The notes beneath the pieces are model-generated. The model did not search any database. It had not been told where the DNA came from and was given only the letters and a program-made list of their open reading frames with translations. From assembly GCA_028095005.1 (NCBI GenBank), contig CM051462.1:86873846-86937845 (forward strand): a stretch of DNA of 64,000 bases, written 5' to 3'. This DNA is from Rhynchospora pubera (lineage: Eukaryota > Streptophyta > Magnoliopsida > Poales > Cyperaceae). Positions 33,901 to 44,901 of the stretch are shown piece after piece. Each line of letters starts with the position of its first letter. Within the stretch, counting starts at the first letter, position 1. The position numbers and the translations under genes were made by a program.

Positions 33901-33926
33901 CTAAATTTGTTAAAAAAAAAATGGAG

Positions 33927-34349
33927 TTCCTCATATGCAGTATATAAAATTAGTCTCCCCCCCCCCCCTTCTAATCAAGTGATTGGAACTTGGAAGTGAT
34001 TTCTATTGATTTGTTATTGATTGGGATAAGTTGAACTCCTTTAAACAAATCAATCAGAGTGAATTCTTTTAAAGTGCATTCTCCTTCTTTAATGTGCACC
34101 GCTTCTGTTTGATGAAATGCCTAAGTGAAGAAGTCCATTCCTCATATGCAGTATATAAAATTAGTCCCCCCCCCCCCGCCCCCCCCTTCTAATCAAGTGA
34201 TTGGAACTTGGAAGTGATTTCTATTGATTTGTTATTGATTGGGATAAGTTGAACTCCTTTAAACAAATCAATCAGAGTGAATTCTTTTAAAGTGCATTCT
34301 CCTTCTTTAATGTGCACCGCTTCTGTTTGATGAAATGCCTAAGTGAAGA
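33927..34349 (+). repeat. 211-base tandem duplication of the copy-1 promoter region
   Basis: TTCCTCATATGCAGTATATA starts at 33927 and again at 34138. The two units appear almost identical except in the poly(C) tract (12 C in the first; C runs split by one G in the second). Each carries a TATA-like GTATATAAAATTAG, so there are two candidate core promoters for the downstream MATH-BTB gene. Confidence 0.8.
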
Positions 34350-34643
34350 AGAACCTCATAATGCTCATGCTCATAGAGATAAATGAATTACCAAGTTATG
34401 TCGTCAATCAACTACTGCCTGTATGTTTATTAAGTTATTTTTTCTCTGATATTTTCTTGTTTAATGACTTTTTTTTTTCTGAGTTCTTGGTCTTTAGCTT
34501 AAATCTTTTGATACCACCATTATCTTTTCTGTTTAGGATTCTGTTGGTGTTGGCCTCCTTGATGTTTGATGAAATGCCTGAGTGAATTCTACCTTTGAAT
34601 CTGTCTTACCAAGCATTGAAAAGGTGCTGCATTCCTGAATAAT

Positions 34644-35740
34644 ATGACACCACCGACGGCCTTGTCAAACAATGGAGACTATGCATCGTATATGAGCATG
34701 GAGGCGGCTTGTGGAACATACCAGTTTAAAGTTGACTACTCAAAGACAAAGAGCATGCTTTCAGTGAGTACATCACCTCTCGCATCTTCAAAGTGAATGG
34801 TCATGACTGCAAAATCCTCTATTTCCCTCATGGTTATGATTTTTACAATGAGGCGGAATCCATTGGGCTGTTATCGGCAATGCATTGCAAATCTGAGGAT
34901 GTAACTGCTTCTTTCTCATTTGACCTTTTGGATAAGTATGGCCGGCTTTCTTCTAAGGCATGCACAAGGATTAACATGTGGACCTTAACACAAAATTGTT
35001 GGGATGAAAATGGTATCCTGTGGTTCATGGAGCGGTCAGAGTTGGAGGCAAATTTCTTAAGAGATGGTTATTTCACACTGGTTTGCAGTGTGATGATCCT
35101 AAGTGAGTCGTATAAAGAAGTTACAAAGCAGTTCGTTAATGGCATTATGCCGCCTAGAATTCATGACCATTTTGTTGAGTTATTTGAGAGGAAGGAGACA
35201 ACTGATGTGAGGTTTGAGGTGGATGGGGAGATTTTCACTGCTCATAGATCGGTACTCGCTGCCTGGTCACCAGTGTCCAATGCTGAGCTCTTTGGGTCTA
35301 TGACTGAGAGCAAAATGGAGACCATAGCTATCAAAGATATAAAGCCATTAATATTTAAGGCTATGCTCCACTTCATCGACACAGACTCACTTCCTGGTTT
35401 ATCTGATGAAAATATTCCACTGGTTACAATAACTCAGCATCTATTAGTAGCTGCTGACAGATACGGCCTGGATGGTTTGAAGATTTTGTGTGAAGATAGG
35501 TTATTAAGGGATATCTCTATGGATACAGCTATAAGTACGTTGGCTCTGGCGGAGGAGTTGGACTTAGAGGGGCTGAAGGATCGTTGTCTCTGTTTCATTT
35601 GTGACCCCAATAATCTGCTGCTTTTGTCGGTAACTAATGAATATGTGCAGTTGATGCAGCGTTGTCCCTCTCTGCTAAAAGAGATTGGCGATGATATTAG
35701 AGGCCAATTGCAGAATTTCAATCAATTAGCCATCTCATAA
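34644..35740 (+). pseudogene. MATH-BTB copy 1, frameshifted near the N-terminus
   Basis: Related to BPM-type CUL3 adaptors: MATH domain for substrates, BTB for CUL3, then a BACK-like tail. ATG at 34644 (or 34692) opens a frame with ACGTYQFKVDYSK that hits a stop at about 34794. The rest (SEYITSRIFKVNGHDC... to 35740) is in another frame and has no nearby ATG (34793 is GTG). A one-base change around 34742-34765 explains this. Beyond it the frame is open for 315 codons, with BTB near 34793-relative residues 135-245. Compared with copies 2-4, conserved BTB residues are changed (AAWSPVSNAE for AARSPVFNAE, FIDTD for FIYTD), consistent with relaxed constraint. Either a recent pseudogene or an N-truncated product. 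Confidence 0.7.
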
Positions 35741-36547
35741 GAGAGACAGGCATGTTTTCGTTTTAATTATATTTTGAATTATATAATTTATAGGTTTTGT
35801 ATGTCATCTTACTTCTCTATTTTCATAATTTAAACTTGAAGTCTTGCAGTCATTTCCTTCAATTGTCTCAACTGCTGTCCTACAATCCTACAAGGAAAGA
35901 GGACAGATGTTAATAATCTTAGTTAAACATAGGGTTAAGTAATCACATTGGAAATGATAATTCTTGTTAGGAAATATAAACAAATAATAATCATATACTT
36001 AAACCCAAGGAAAGTATTAATTAATTTGCAATATGACTTGCAAGGCTAATCATCAAATTACTTTCAAGCTGTTATTGTCGCATTGTACATCTTACTTTTG
36101 AGTGTTTTCATTCGTGGTTATTCGCATTTGCTTATTATTCTATTTATTACAATGGTGCTGTTGAAGCTTAGACTGAACCTGAATCAAGGGTATAATAACT
36201 CCTTATGCTTTGTTTGAAGTAATTTCATAAAGATATAATTGTTTTGCTTGTAGGATGCTCATTGGCTTTTGGACTGTTGCAGTAAAAACTGGATCTACAT
36301 TCAAGTGATATAGCATTCTCTTGTATTTTGTTAACTGTGTTATCATGAAGCATGCTTGATACATATTAGAAGTGCTAGATTTATCTTACGACGGATCTTA
36401 CTGTTTTTTGTGAAAGTTCAACAACTAAGATCAAAGGGTGCAGCGTTTCAACCTCATATAGATAGTTTTGGTTGATCCTTATAGTTAGTTGTTATAGTAG
36501 GATTAATTCTCAGCAAATTGTAAAACTTGTACTGACCTTGAATTTTA
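35741..36547 (+). other. 3' region of copy 1 with conserved downstream exon
   Basis: After TTGTAG at 36248-36253 comes GATGCTCATTGGCTTTTGGA, matching the sequence after the acceptors at 41722 and 45306 in copies 2 and 3. This points to a shared 3'-UTR exon behind an intron. A donor for copy 1 could not be fixed. Confidence 0.45.
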
Positions 36548-38370
36548 AGGGTTCGTTTGGTAGTGTCAAGTTTAGCTTGATTTTTAGGTCAACAAACTAA
36601 CCTACATATCTTGCATCGCCAAACAACTTTGGGATCAACGAGATTAGCACTACTTCCCTAACTTGACCATTTCATATTTGTGCGTTTCTCAAACACCAAA
36701 AAAATTTTTATATTTTATCTGAAGAGAAAAACCTTGAGAAGAAACTTTAAAATTTCAAAATTCAAAATTTCAAAATTTCAATATTTCAAATTTCAATATT
36801 TCAAATTTCAATTTTCAACTTTGAAACTTCGAAATTTCAAATATCAAAATTTTTAATTTCAACAAATTTTCAAATTTCAAAATTTCAAAATTTCAAATTT
36901 TAAAATTTCAATTTTTCAAAGTTTCAAATTTTAATTTTCAACTTTTAAAAATTTTTAAAATTTCAAATTTTGAAAATATCAAGATTTAAAATTTTCGAAT
37001 TCTAAAATATCTAGATTAAAATGGATGTTATAATTGAATGCTTTCACTTTGATCACTAACTTTAACCTATCATGACAAACAACAATTACTAATTTTAAGT
37101 TAGTACTAACTTTTATTAACTTTAACCTCAAACACTAATCTCAAAATGCTAACTTTAATCCTTGATCCCACTAAACTTTGATGTTGCCAAACTAAATGTT
37201 TTACTGTCTTCTACCTCAACAGAACAATGCATTTAAAAGATGCCAAGTTTAGCTTGACTTTTGGGTCAACGAGCTAACCTACATGGCTTGCATCGCCAAA
37301 CAACTTTGGGGTCAACGAGATTAGCACTACCTTCCTAACTTGGCCATATATTTAAGCTTTTCTCAAACACAAAAAAAAATTATATCGTATCTAAAGAGAA
37401 AAATCTTGAGAAGAAAATTTTAAATTTTAAATTTAAAATTTCAAAATTTCAATTTCAAAATTTAAAATTTAAATTTTCAAATTGTCAAATTTTCAAAGTT
37501 TCAAATTTTCAAATTTAAAATTTTAATTTTTATCTTTTAAAATTTCAAATTTTGAAAATATCAAGATTTAAAATTTTCGAATTCTAAAATGTCTAGATTA
37601 AAATGGATGTTATAATTGAATGCATTCACTTTGATCACTAACTTTAACCTATCATGCCAAACAACAAGTACTAATTTTATGTTAGTACTAACTTTTATTA
37701 ACTTTAACCTCAAACACTAATCCCAAAATGCTAACTTTAACCCTTGATCCCACTAAACTTTGATGTTGCCAAACCCTAAATGTTTTACTGTCTTCTACCT
37801 CAACAGAACAATGCATTTAAAAGATACCAAGTTTAGCTTGACTTTTGGGTCAACGAGCTAACCTACATGGCTTGCATCGCCAAACAATTTTGGAGTCAAC
37901 GAGATTAGCACTACCTTCCTAACTTGGCCATATATTTAAGCTTTTCTCAAACACAAAAAAAAAATTATATCATATCTAAAGAGAAAAACCTTGAGAAACT
38001 TTAATATTTAAAATTTCAAATTTCAAAATTAAAAAATTTCAAATTTCAAATTTCAAGATTTCAAAATTCAAATTTTAAATTTCAAATTTTAAAATTTCAA
38101 ATTTCAATCTTCAAATTTTCAAAGTTTCCAATTTTAAAATTTAAAATTTTAATTTTCATCTTTTAAAATTTTTTAAAATTTCAAATTTTGAAAATATCAA
38201 GATTTAAAATTTTTGAATTCTAAAATGTCTAGATTAAAATGAATGTTATAATGAAATGCATTCACTTTGCCAAACAACAATTACTAACTTTAAGTTACTC
38301 AAACACTAATCCCAAAATGCTAACTTTAATTCTTGATCCCACTAAATTTTGATGTTGCCAAACGACCCCT
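36548..38370. mobile_element. Harbinger-like element with three internal tandem repeats
   Basis: TIRs AGGGTTCGTTTGGTA (left) and, inverted, AGGGGTCGTTTGGCA (right), flanked by TTA on both sides (36545-36547, 38371-38373), the PIF/Harbinger target. Inside, a unit of about 580-680 bases starting near CAAGTTTAGCTTGA (36567, 37245, 37826) is repeated three times. Each unit has a long run of TTTCAAAATTTCAA-type words and ends with CACTAAACTTTGATGTTGCC. No transposase frame. Confidence 0.75.
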
Positions 38371-38373
38371 TTA

Positions 38374-39339
38374 ATCACTATCTTGTTGAGTGTTGTCATC
38401 TGATTTTGAATTAGGAAACTGCACGTTGTTCCTGTCTTTCAGTTATACGGACACATACTCTTGGAACTTGGTTTTTGATAAAGTTATTTGTGTATTTGTT
38501 TGGATTGGACCAAGTCGTGTTTGATGAAATACAAAGATATGTACTGCATATTTGTCAACTGGCGTTACACAAAGAGCTCCTTTGCTGAGTGGTTTAATTT
38601 GTAGAATAATAATTAATAAACTGCCTAAGGAATCAAGGTCTCAGGCTTTGAGCACTTAACTCGGCTCAGATCATTATAGACTGTAATAATAAGACTTGTC
38701 AAAGGCCTACATTCTTGCTCTGCCTAATATCCAGAGATCAATTTCTATGCGGAAGAGTTAAAGCAAAAAATGTAATGTAACGACGATGCCTAATGTAAAA
38801 AAAAAAATTAAAATTATAACCGAATCAATAAGAATATATATTTAGATGACTGATATAAAAAATAATGACCAATTCTGTAAGTGTTGCAGTTTATTCCCCT
38901 TAATCTTATTCATCTATATCAGTATATCACGATTTAATCCTAAGTTTATTATATCAGTAACGATGCAAACTTTTTATCTGAGAATAAGAGACTATACTCA
39001 TTCGTAACACTTTTTTTTTTTTAAAAAAAAGAGTACCGAGTAAACATATCAATTGATCAATTTTCATATGGACCTAAATTTTATATTTAGTTTTTATATT
39101 TAGCCATCTAATTCATTTATCAGAGAATTACTCTCGAACTTGAACTGAATACAGTCCTTTCAAGTCGAATTAGTTGATGATACCAAGACGGTAATTTCAA
39201 AATAATGAAAGCAGAAGCTAATTACAAAATTCAAACGATTTAGGAAACGCCAATATTTTTAAAAGCAGGAACCAATTCCTGGATTCTTGATTGACAGTGT
39301 TCATTTATCCGTTTCGAATCCCGTTCTGCCGTTCCAACT
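38374..39339. other. Intergenic, no gene recognised
   Basis: AT-rich, with a TTTGATGAAATAC phrase near 38520 resembling the TTTGATGAAATGCC phrase found upstream of copies 1 and 4. Confidence 0.35.
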
Positions 39340-39497
39340 TCCCTTCTCATTAATTTTACCCGAGACGAGATACAGTGCGCCTTTTCCACTACCATTTGTT
39401 ATTCCAAAAATATTTTCTTATAAATCCTTTGAGGATCTCTCTTTTGAGCCTAATCTGAAGTCCATGCGAAGTGAAACCAAGGAGATTATTAATACAG
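39340..39497 (+). other. Possible 5'-UTR exon of MATH-BTB copy 2
   Basis: A less AT-rich stretch ends at a donor ACAG|GTACATG (39497/39498). A plausible acceptor TTTTTCAG ends at 40158, 74 bases before the copy-2 ATG. Copy 4 shows a similar leader-intron arrangement. A TATA-like CTTATAAATC lies near 39417. Inference only. Confidence 0.35.
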
Positions 39498-39781
39498 GTA
39501 CATGCTTCGCTCTAATTGTCTCATTTTTTTTTTTCTTTTTTCATGTACAAAATAAATCGATTAGAAGCAGCGATAAATCATGATTAATTAAAGCAAAAGA
39601 TGTCAATTAATATTTCTGTTCTTATTTGCAATTTCCCATATATTGCTTGAGGATTCGGTCTGATTTTTCCTTCTTATATTGAAACATGTGACTTAAAACT
39701 TTAGTAAACTTGGTGATATTTTGTTTTCTTTATTTTGCACAAAAAAATGTTAGCAACAAGTCACTTCAACCTCACAAGCTA

Positions 39782-39915
39782 TTTTTTTTTGAAGAAAGAG
39801 AGAGATCTTTGTCATCCAACTTTTTATGAAATTAAAGATGCACGTGGGGCTTGACTCTTGACGTCTTAGAGACCAATCCAGTGCTCTTACCAATGAACTA
39901 TTAGGCCACATCTCT
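39782..39915 (-). mobile_element. Old tRNA-derived SINE in the leader intron of copy 2
   Basis: Minus strand starts near GTGGCCTAATAGTTCATTGG, a tRNA-like head; the worn B-box follows near GAGTCAAGCCCC, and the copy ends in AAAAAAAAA. Flanks share CAAGCTA (39775-39781 and 39916-39922). Too decayed to be a tRNA gene. Confidence 0.5.
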
Positions 39916-40232
39916 CAAGCTAATTAAACGTGTATATCAGATAGGAATATAGTACCTCCAAGTTTGAAATCCTCCAGAAATTCTAAAAGAAGAAAAAAGA
40001 AAAATGGTAAATGATTCTCATGAAATGCAAATGCATAAAAGTGTGTTGTTTTATGTTCAGTTCTTGTATTTTGATAATTTTGTACTTTGTCAATTAAAAT
40101 CTACCAGAATTTTTGACCGAGTTAAGTTTCTTTAATATTTTTTATTTTAATTTTTCAGTTTTGTGAGACTTCGTTGCCTTTATATATCTGAAGGTTTTGG
40201 TATCATCCTTAGTCCTTACCACTGTATAAAAA

Positions 40233-41273
40233 ATGGCAAATATGAGCATGGAGGTGACATGTGGAACATACCAGTTTAGAGTTGAGCACTCGAACACTCA
40301 TGGGATCCCCTTCAGCTCTCCCCTCTTCAATTTGAATGGAATTGATTGCAAGATTGTTTATTTCCCTCAAGGCTATGACAATAATGGGAAAACCGTTGGC
40401 CTGATGTTGAAAATGAATTGCATGTCTGAGGATGTGACTGCATCTTTCACGTTTGTGCTATTGGATAAGTTTGGCCGGTTTTCTTCTGAGGCATGCAAAA
40501 GAGAAAACATGGCCACCTTTAGAAAAAATTGTTGGGATGAACATGGTTTTCCTTGGTACATGGAACGGTCAGAATTGGAGGCAAACTTTGTAAGAGATGG
40601 TTGTTTCACACTTGTTTGTAGTGTGGCAATCCTAAGTGCGTCATATAATGAAGTCCCAAAGCGGTTTGTTAACAGCATCTTGCCGTTTGGTATAGACGAC
40701 CATTTTGTTCAGCTATTGGAGAAGAAGGAGATGGCTGATGTGAGTTTTGATATAGATGGGGAGATTTGCACTGCACATGGATCGATACTTGCTGTCCGGT
40801 CACCGGTGTTCTATGGAGTCCTTCTTGGACTGATGGCTGAGAGAGAAATGGAGACCATAGCTCTCAAAGATATAAAACCAGTGGTATTTAAGGCAATGCT
40901 CCACTTCATCTACACGGATTCGCTCCCTGACATGTCTGATGAAAATATTCCACTTGTTACAATGATTCAGGATTTATGTGTAGCTTCTGCCAGGTATGAA
41001 TTGGATGGTTTGAAGATTTTATGTGAAGATAGGTTATTAAGGGATATCTCTATGGATACGGCTGTAAGTATCTTAGCTCTGGCTGAGGAGTTAAACTTAG
41101 AGAAGCTGAAGGAGAAGTGCCTCATTTTCATTTGTAATCCACTAACCCTTGCACTGCTGGCAGTGACAGACGACTATGTGCAGTTGATGCAGCGATATCC
41201 TGCTCTGCTGAAAGAGATTGGTGATCAGATTAGATACAAAACTCAGATTATCTGCCCCCACACAACAAATTAA
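40233..41273 (+). CDS. MATH-BTB copy 2 (BPM-like CUL3 adaptor)
   Basis: Single open coding exon of 346 residues starting MANMSMEVTCG. MATH domain at about 8-145 (YQFRVEH, SSPLFNLNG, YFPQGYD, FMERSELE-like YMERSELE, CFTLVCSV), BTB at about 155-265 (DHFVQLLEKKEMADVSFDID, AVRSPVFY, MLHFIYTDSLPD), BACK-like helices at about 270-335 ending YVQLMQRYPALLKEIGD. Members bind substrates with MATH and CUL3 with BTB in nuclear or cytosolic ubiquitin ligases. It is a little shorter than typical BPM proteins (about 400). The usual AHR after the first BTB strand reads AHG. It is the closest intact relative of copies 1 and 3. A second ATG five codons on (MSMEV) aligns with the MSMEA start region of copy 1. 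Confidence 0.85.
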   Translation: MANMSMEVTCGTYQFRVEHSNTHGIPFSSPLFNLNGIDCKIVYFPQGYDNNGKTVGLMLKMNCMSEDVTASFTFVLLDKFGRFSSEACKRENMATFRKNCWDEHGFPWYMERSELEANFVRDGCFTLVCSVAILSASYNEVPKRFVNSILPFGIDDHFVQLLEKKEMADVSFDIDGEICTAHGSILAVRSPVFYGVLLGLMAEREMETIALKDIKPVVFKAMLHFIYTDSLPDMSDENIPLVTMIQDLCVASARYELDGLKILCEDRLLRDISMDTAVSILALAEELNLEKLKEKCLIFICNPLTLALLAVTDDYVQLMQRYPALLKEIGDQIRYKTQIICPHTTN

Positions 41274-41950
41274 GAGCTGATTAGCTGCTTTTTAAGAACA
41301 AAAGCCAAAAGGTAATTTTCTTTTGCAGTTGCTGTTGAACCTCATCTTGCTTTGCTAGAAGTTAACATCGATTGAATTTTGATGTTTTGCTATCAGTTAT
41401 TGAAAAGCAATGTTTCTCTGTTTCATAATGGTTTTGTGTTTGGCGCCAATTTCTGATCTGTCATCATACTAGAAAGATAATAACTGTTATAATAGTACGG
41501 TCTTTTTTAACATTGCGGAATTGAAAAATGAAATGGTAATATATTTTGCTCAAGGAAACTGTACTTTGCAACGTATCTTGCTAAACTATGCATAAGACAT
41601 TGAAATCATAATTTTTAAAAAGTAATACTGTGTTATTGAAGCTCGGTCTTGCACAGCAGTAAAAAAATTAATGCCCAATTCTTGTCTAAGGTGATTTAAC
41701 TTTGAGTTTCATTTATTTGTAGGAATGTTAATTGGCATTTGGAATGCTATGCTGGAGTAATTTAGCATATCTTGTTGTTTTCTTTGGATGCTTTTGTTGT
41801 TTGCCTGTCACAAACTTACTAGTGCCAGTTTTATCATACAATATTCTGGCTCACCTTTTGATCAGTTGTACTATTCTAATCTATTATTGTCTGATCAATT
41901 ATAACAGGATTCTAAACAATTTATGACTTGGTACTTGGCTTATCTTTTGA
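41274..41950 (+). other. 3' UTR of copy 2 with an intron
   Basis: Donor AAAAG|GTAATT at 41311/41312 and acceptor TTTGTAG at 41722 are followed by GAATGTTAATTGGCATTTGG. The same donor (44917/44918) and acceptor (45306) contexts occur after copy 3. The conserved noncoding exon argues that all three copies derive from a transcript with a spliced 3' UTR. Confidence 0.5.
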
Positions 41951-43360
41951 ATGTTTTTATATTGGGTTTACATCAATATATAGTTAGGATTCCACTTTTT
42001 TTTGGACCAGTTAATAAATTACCAATAATATATTTCAATTTAGAATCATGCATGCATTCCATATTAATCCAGCAGGTGAGAAAATGGATACTAAACTAGA
42101 GCAGTGAGGGTGTTTGTCTCGACCCCTTGGTGTCATCAGGTGTTAAACTTTTAATGCCGGGAATTTAAATGATATGAAACTAGTATTGTTTCAATGTGAT
42201 TTATACCGCTGTACCTTTCTTTTCTAATACTAAAAAGACAATAAGTAAAAATTCGTTATTTTTTTATTCGATACTGACTCTTAGTGCTTTAGTAATTAGG
42301 CAATATTCTTTTGGGAAATTCTGTTGATGGCATCAACCATTTAATGATTTGGGTTGTGTGATATATTAATTTCATTAAATATGTCTTGCTTAAAAAAAAC
42401 TCATTAAATATGTCAATATGATCAACTTCAATAAACAATTCTTCCTAAATTCAATAGTGCAAAATATTGACTAATGCAAAGTGACTTGTGGGATTTAAGA
42501 GAATTTAAAAGATGCGGCATACAAAACGAGAAAAGATGACGACTTCATTTTTTTTTATAAATCATTTGCAATGTTTATAATTTGTGATTGTCATAGAAAA
42601 ATTAATTTACATTTTTTATCTCATGGGATATCGATAAATTAACATGTTTCTGTAACGTAAAAAAAAAAATTTCCTCTTAAGTTCACAAGGAATTCTCAAA
42701 GAGATGTTTAATTCAAAATTTTCTAGAAGTATAAACAGAGGCAAAAATATATGTTCATAAAATGAAAAAAAATTAGTACACAGGAAGGTTAATAAAACTC
42801 ACTTCATGCGATATATATCTGCTGGCACATGAAAGTGTAATGGACAGAAAAATACTAAGGCAAATATTATAGAATTTTTTTTTTTTATGGATGCAAATTG
42901 TGAACAGAGTTTTTGTTTAGATCGCACTTGTTCATTTTAAAAGAAGATTAATCTCTACTGTAAGTATCCATGAAAAAGTGTAAACAATTTCGTACAAGAA
43001 TGTGTTCAAATTCTTCATATCAAATATGAACTATCTGATTTGATCTGTGGTGTGATTTCAAATTACGAACATGCTTGAATGTTTGATTTCATCCGACGAC
43101 ACTCGTCAAAGTCAGCATCTCAACTCAAATGAAATGAGGGCCACTATCAGGTTTTATCTAAAAAAAAACTCAAATGAGGGAAAATAAAATGCATTCTCTA
43201 CTGATTTGCTTTCCAAAATTGACAACTCAAAACAAAACTCTCTCTCTCTCTCTCCTCTGAGCCTCACGCCTGTAAGTTGTGAAGAACACCCTTCTAATCT
43301 AAATTGATTTCATTCACTTTTAGCTCCTTTCCGTCCTTTTGTGTCAGTGCTCGTGGATCC
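41951..43360 (+). other. Intergenic; copy-3 upstream region
   Basis: About 42300-42790 matches the upstream region of copy 1 (33480-33900). A (CT)n run lies at 43239-43256. No open gene. Confidence 0.45.
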
Positions 43361-44901
43361 TTGATTTTAGTGATTTCATCAGCTCTCCCATCTTCAATCT
43401 TAATGGTCATGATTGCAAAATCCTCTATTTCCCTCAAGGCTGTGACGTTTACTATAATGGCAAATACATTGGGCTGATGTTGGCGATGCGTTGCAAATCT
43501 GACAATGTGAATCCTAATTTCTCTTTTGGCCTCTTGGATAAGTATGGCCAGCTTTCTTCTAAAGCATGCAAAAGGGTTAACATGGCATGCTATTCATGAA
43601 ATTGTTGGGCTGAAATTAGTTTCCCGTCGTACATGGAACGGTTTGGAGTTGGATACAAACTTTCTAAGAGATGGTTGTTTCACACTCTTTTGCAGTGTGA
43701 CAATCCTAAGTGAGTCGTACAAAGAAGTGCCGAAGCGGTTCGTTAATGGCATCATGCCATTTAGCATAGATGACCATTTTGTTCAGCTATTTGAGAGGAA
43801 GGAGATGGCTGATGTGAGCTTTGAGGTGGATGGGGAGATTTTCACTGCACATAGATCGGTACTCGCTGCCAGGTCACCAGTGTTCAATGCAGAGCTCTTC
43901 GGGCAGATGAGTGAGAGCAAAATGGAGACCATTGCTATCAAAGATATAAAACCATTGATATTTAAAGCTATGCTTTATTTCATCTACACTGACTCGCTCC
44001 CTGATTTGTCTGATGAAAGCATACCACTAATTACAATGACTCAGCATTTGTTTGTAGCTGCTGACAGATATGCCCTGGATGGTTTGAAGATTTTGTGTGA
44101 AGATAGGTTATTGAGGGATATCTCTATGGACAATGCTATTAGCAGTGGCGAGGCCAGTAAGTGGCAAGCCTGGGCACTTGCCCAGGCTTGTTTTTCAAAA
44201 ATAGAGGCCGATATATAAGTATTTCATTAGATGCCTAGGCTTGATATTTGACTGTGCCTAGGCTTGAGCTTTGAAACTAGATTTTTAGCAATTCAATCTG
44301 TTTTTTCTTTCTTCACATTTAGTTGATCCAATCAATGAAGACAGAAGAAAAGATAAAAGAAAAGGTGAATAGCAGAAATAGGTGATTTATGGGCCAGCAA
44401 AATATTTTTTTCCCCCATAATTCCCTTAATATAACAAAAGATTAATGCAAAAACAATATAGATATAGTTAGTGTAGGAAAAATTGAATATAACCCTATAA
44501 TCAAATAGTTAATTTGATGACAATAAAATTATTTATGAATATTATTTGTTATAAAAACAATATAAATTATTTTAAATTAGATTTAAAAATTAATATTTTA
44601 TTAAATATTATTTTTTTATTTTATATTAAATTTAATAATATTTTTTGTGCCCATGCTTAAAAAAAGTCTGGACTCGCCACTGGCTATTAGTACGTTAGCT
44701 CTAGCTGAGGAGTTTGACTTAGAGGAATTGAAGGACATGTGCCTCTCTTTCATCTCGGAACCACTGAATCTCATGCTTTTGTCAGTAAAAGTTGAATATG
44801 TGCAGTTGATGCAGCGTTATCCCTCTTTGCTGGAAAAGATTGGTAATATGGTTAGATGGACAGTTCAGAAATATGCCTTTAAAAAGGAGCCAATTAGCTG
44901 A
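43361..44901 (+). pseudogene. MATH-BTB copy 3, pseudogene split by a hAT-type insertion
   Basis: The start of the MATH domain is missing: sequence becomes recognisable at ISSPIFNLNGHDCKILYFPQG. There is a TGA in place of a sense codon near 43598 (before NCWAE), then a one-base insertion near 43641 within YMERF, shifting frame. The next part (TNFLRDGCFTLFCSV to RLLRDISMDNAIS) is intact, with a well-kept BTB domain. At 44143 a 540-base element interrupts the codons for NAIS/TLALAEE. Reading resumes at 44683 and runs through YVQLMQRYPSLL to a stop at 44899-44901. Three independent lesions make it a clear pseudogene, although its BTB core is better conserved than in copy 1. Confidence 0.88.
44143..44682. 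mobile_element. 540-base hAT-type non-autonomous transposon inside MATH-BTB copy 3
   Basis: Terminal inverted repeats CAGTGGCGAGGCCAG (left) and, inverted, CAGTGGCGAGTCCAG (right). An exact 8-base duplication GCTATTAG flanks it (44135-44142, 44683-44690), diagnostic for hAT. A subterminal palindrome AAGCCTGGGCACTTGCCCAGGCTT spans two arms near 44167-44190. The interior is AT-rich with no transposase frame. Confidence 0.9.

Noticed and set aside
34793..34795. Start codon of MATH-BTB copy 1
   Set aside because: The codon is GTG, in the middle of the MATH domain; the ancestral ATG lies upstream in another frame.
39287..39583. 98-codon + frame upstream of MATH-BTB copy 2
   Set aside because: It runs through a good splice donor into a poly(T) tract; a 5'-UTR exon is the better reading.
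43339..43341. Start codon of MATH-BTB copy 3
   Set aside because: The codon is TTG and the preceding sequence does not encode the MATH N-terminus.
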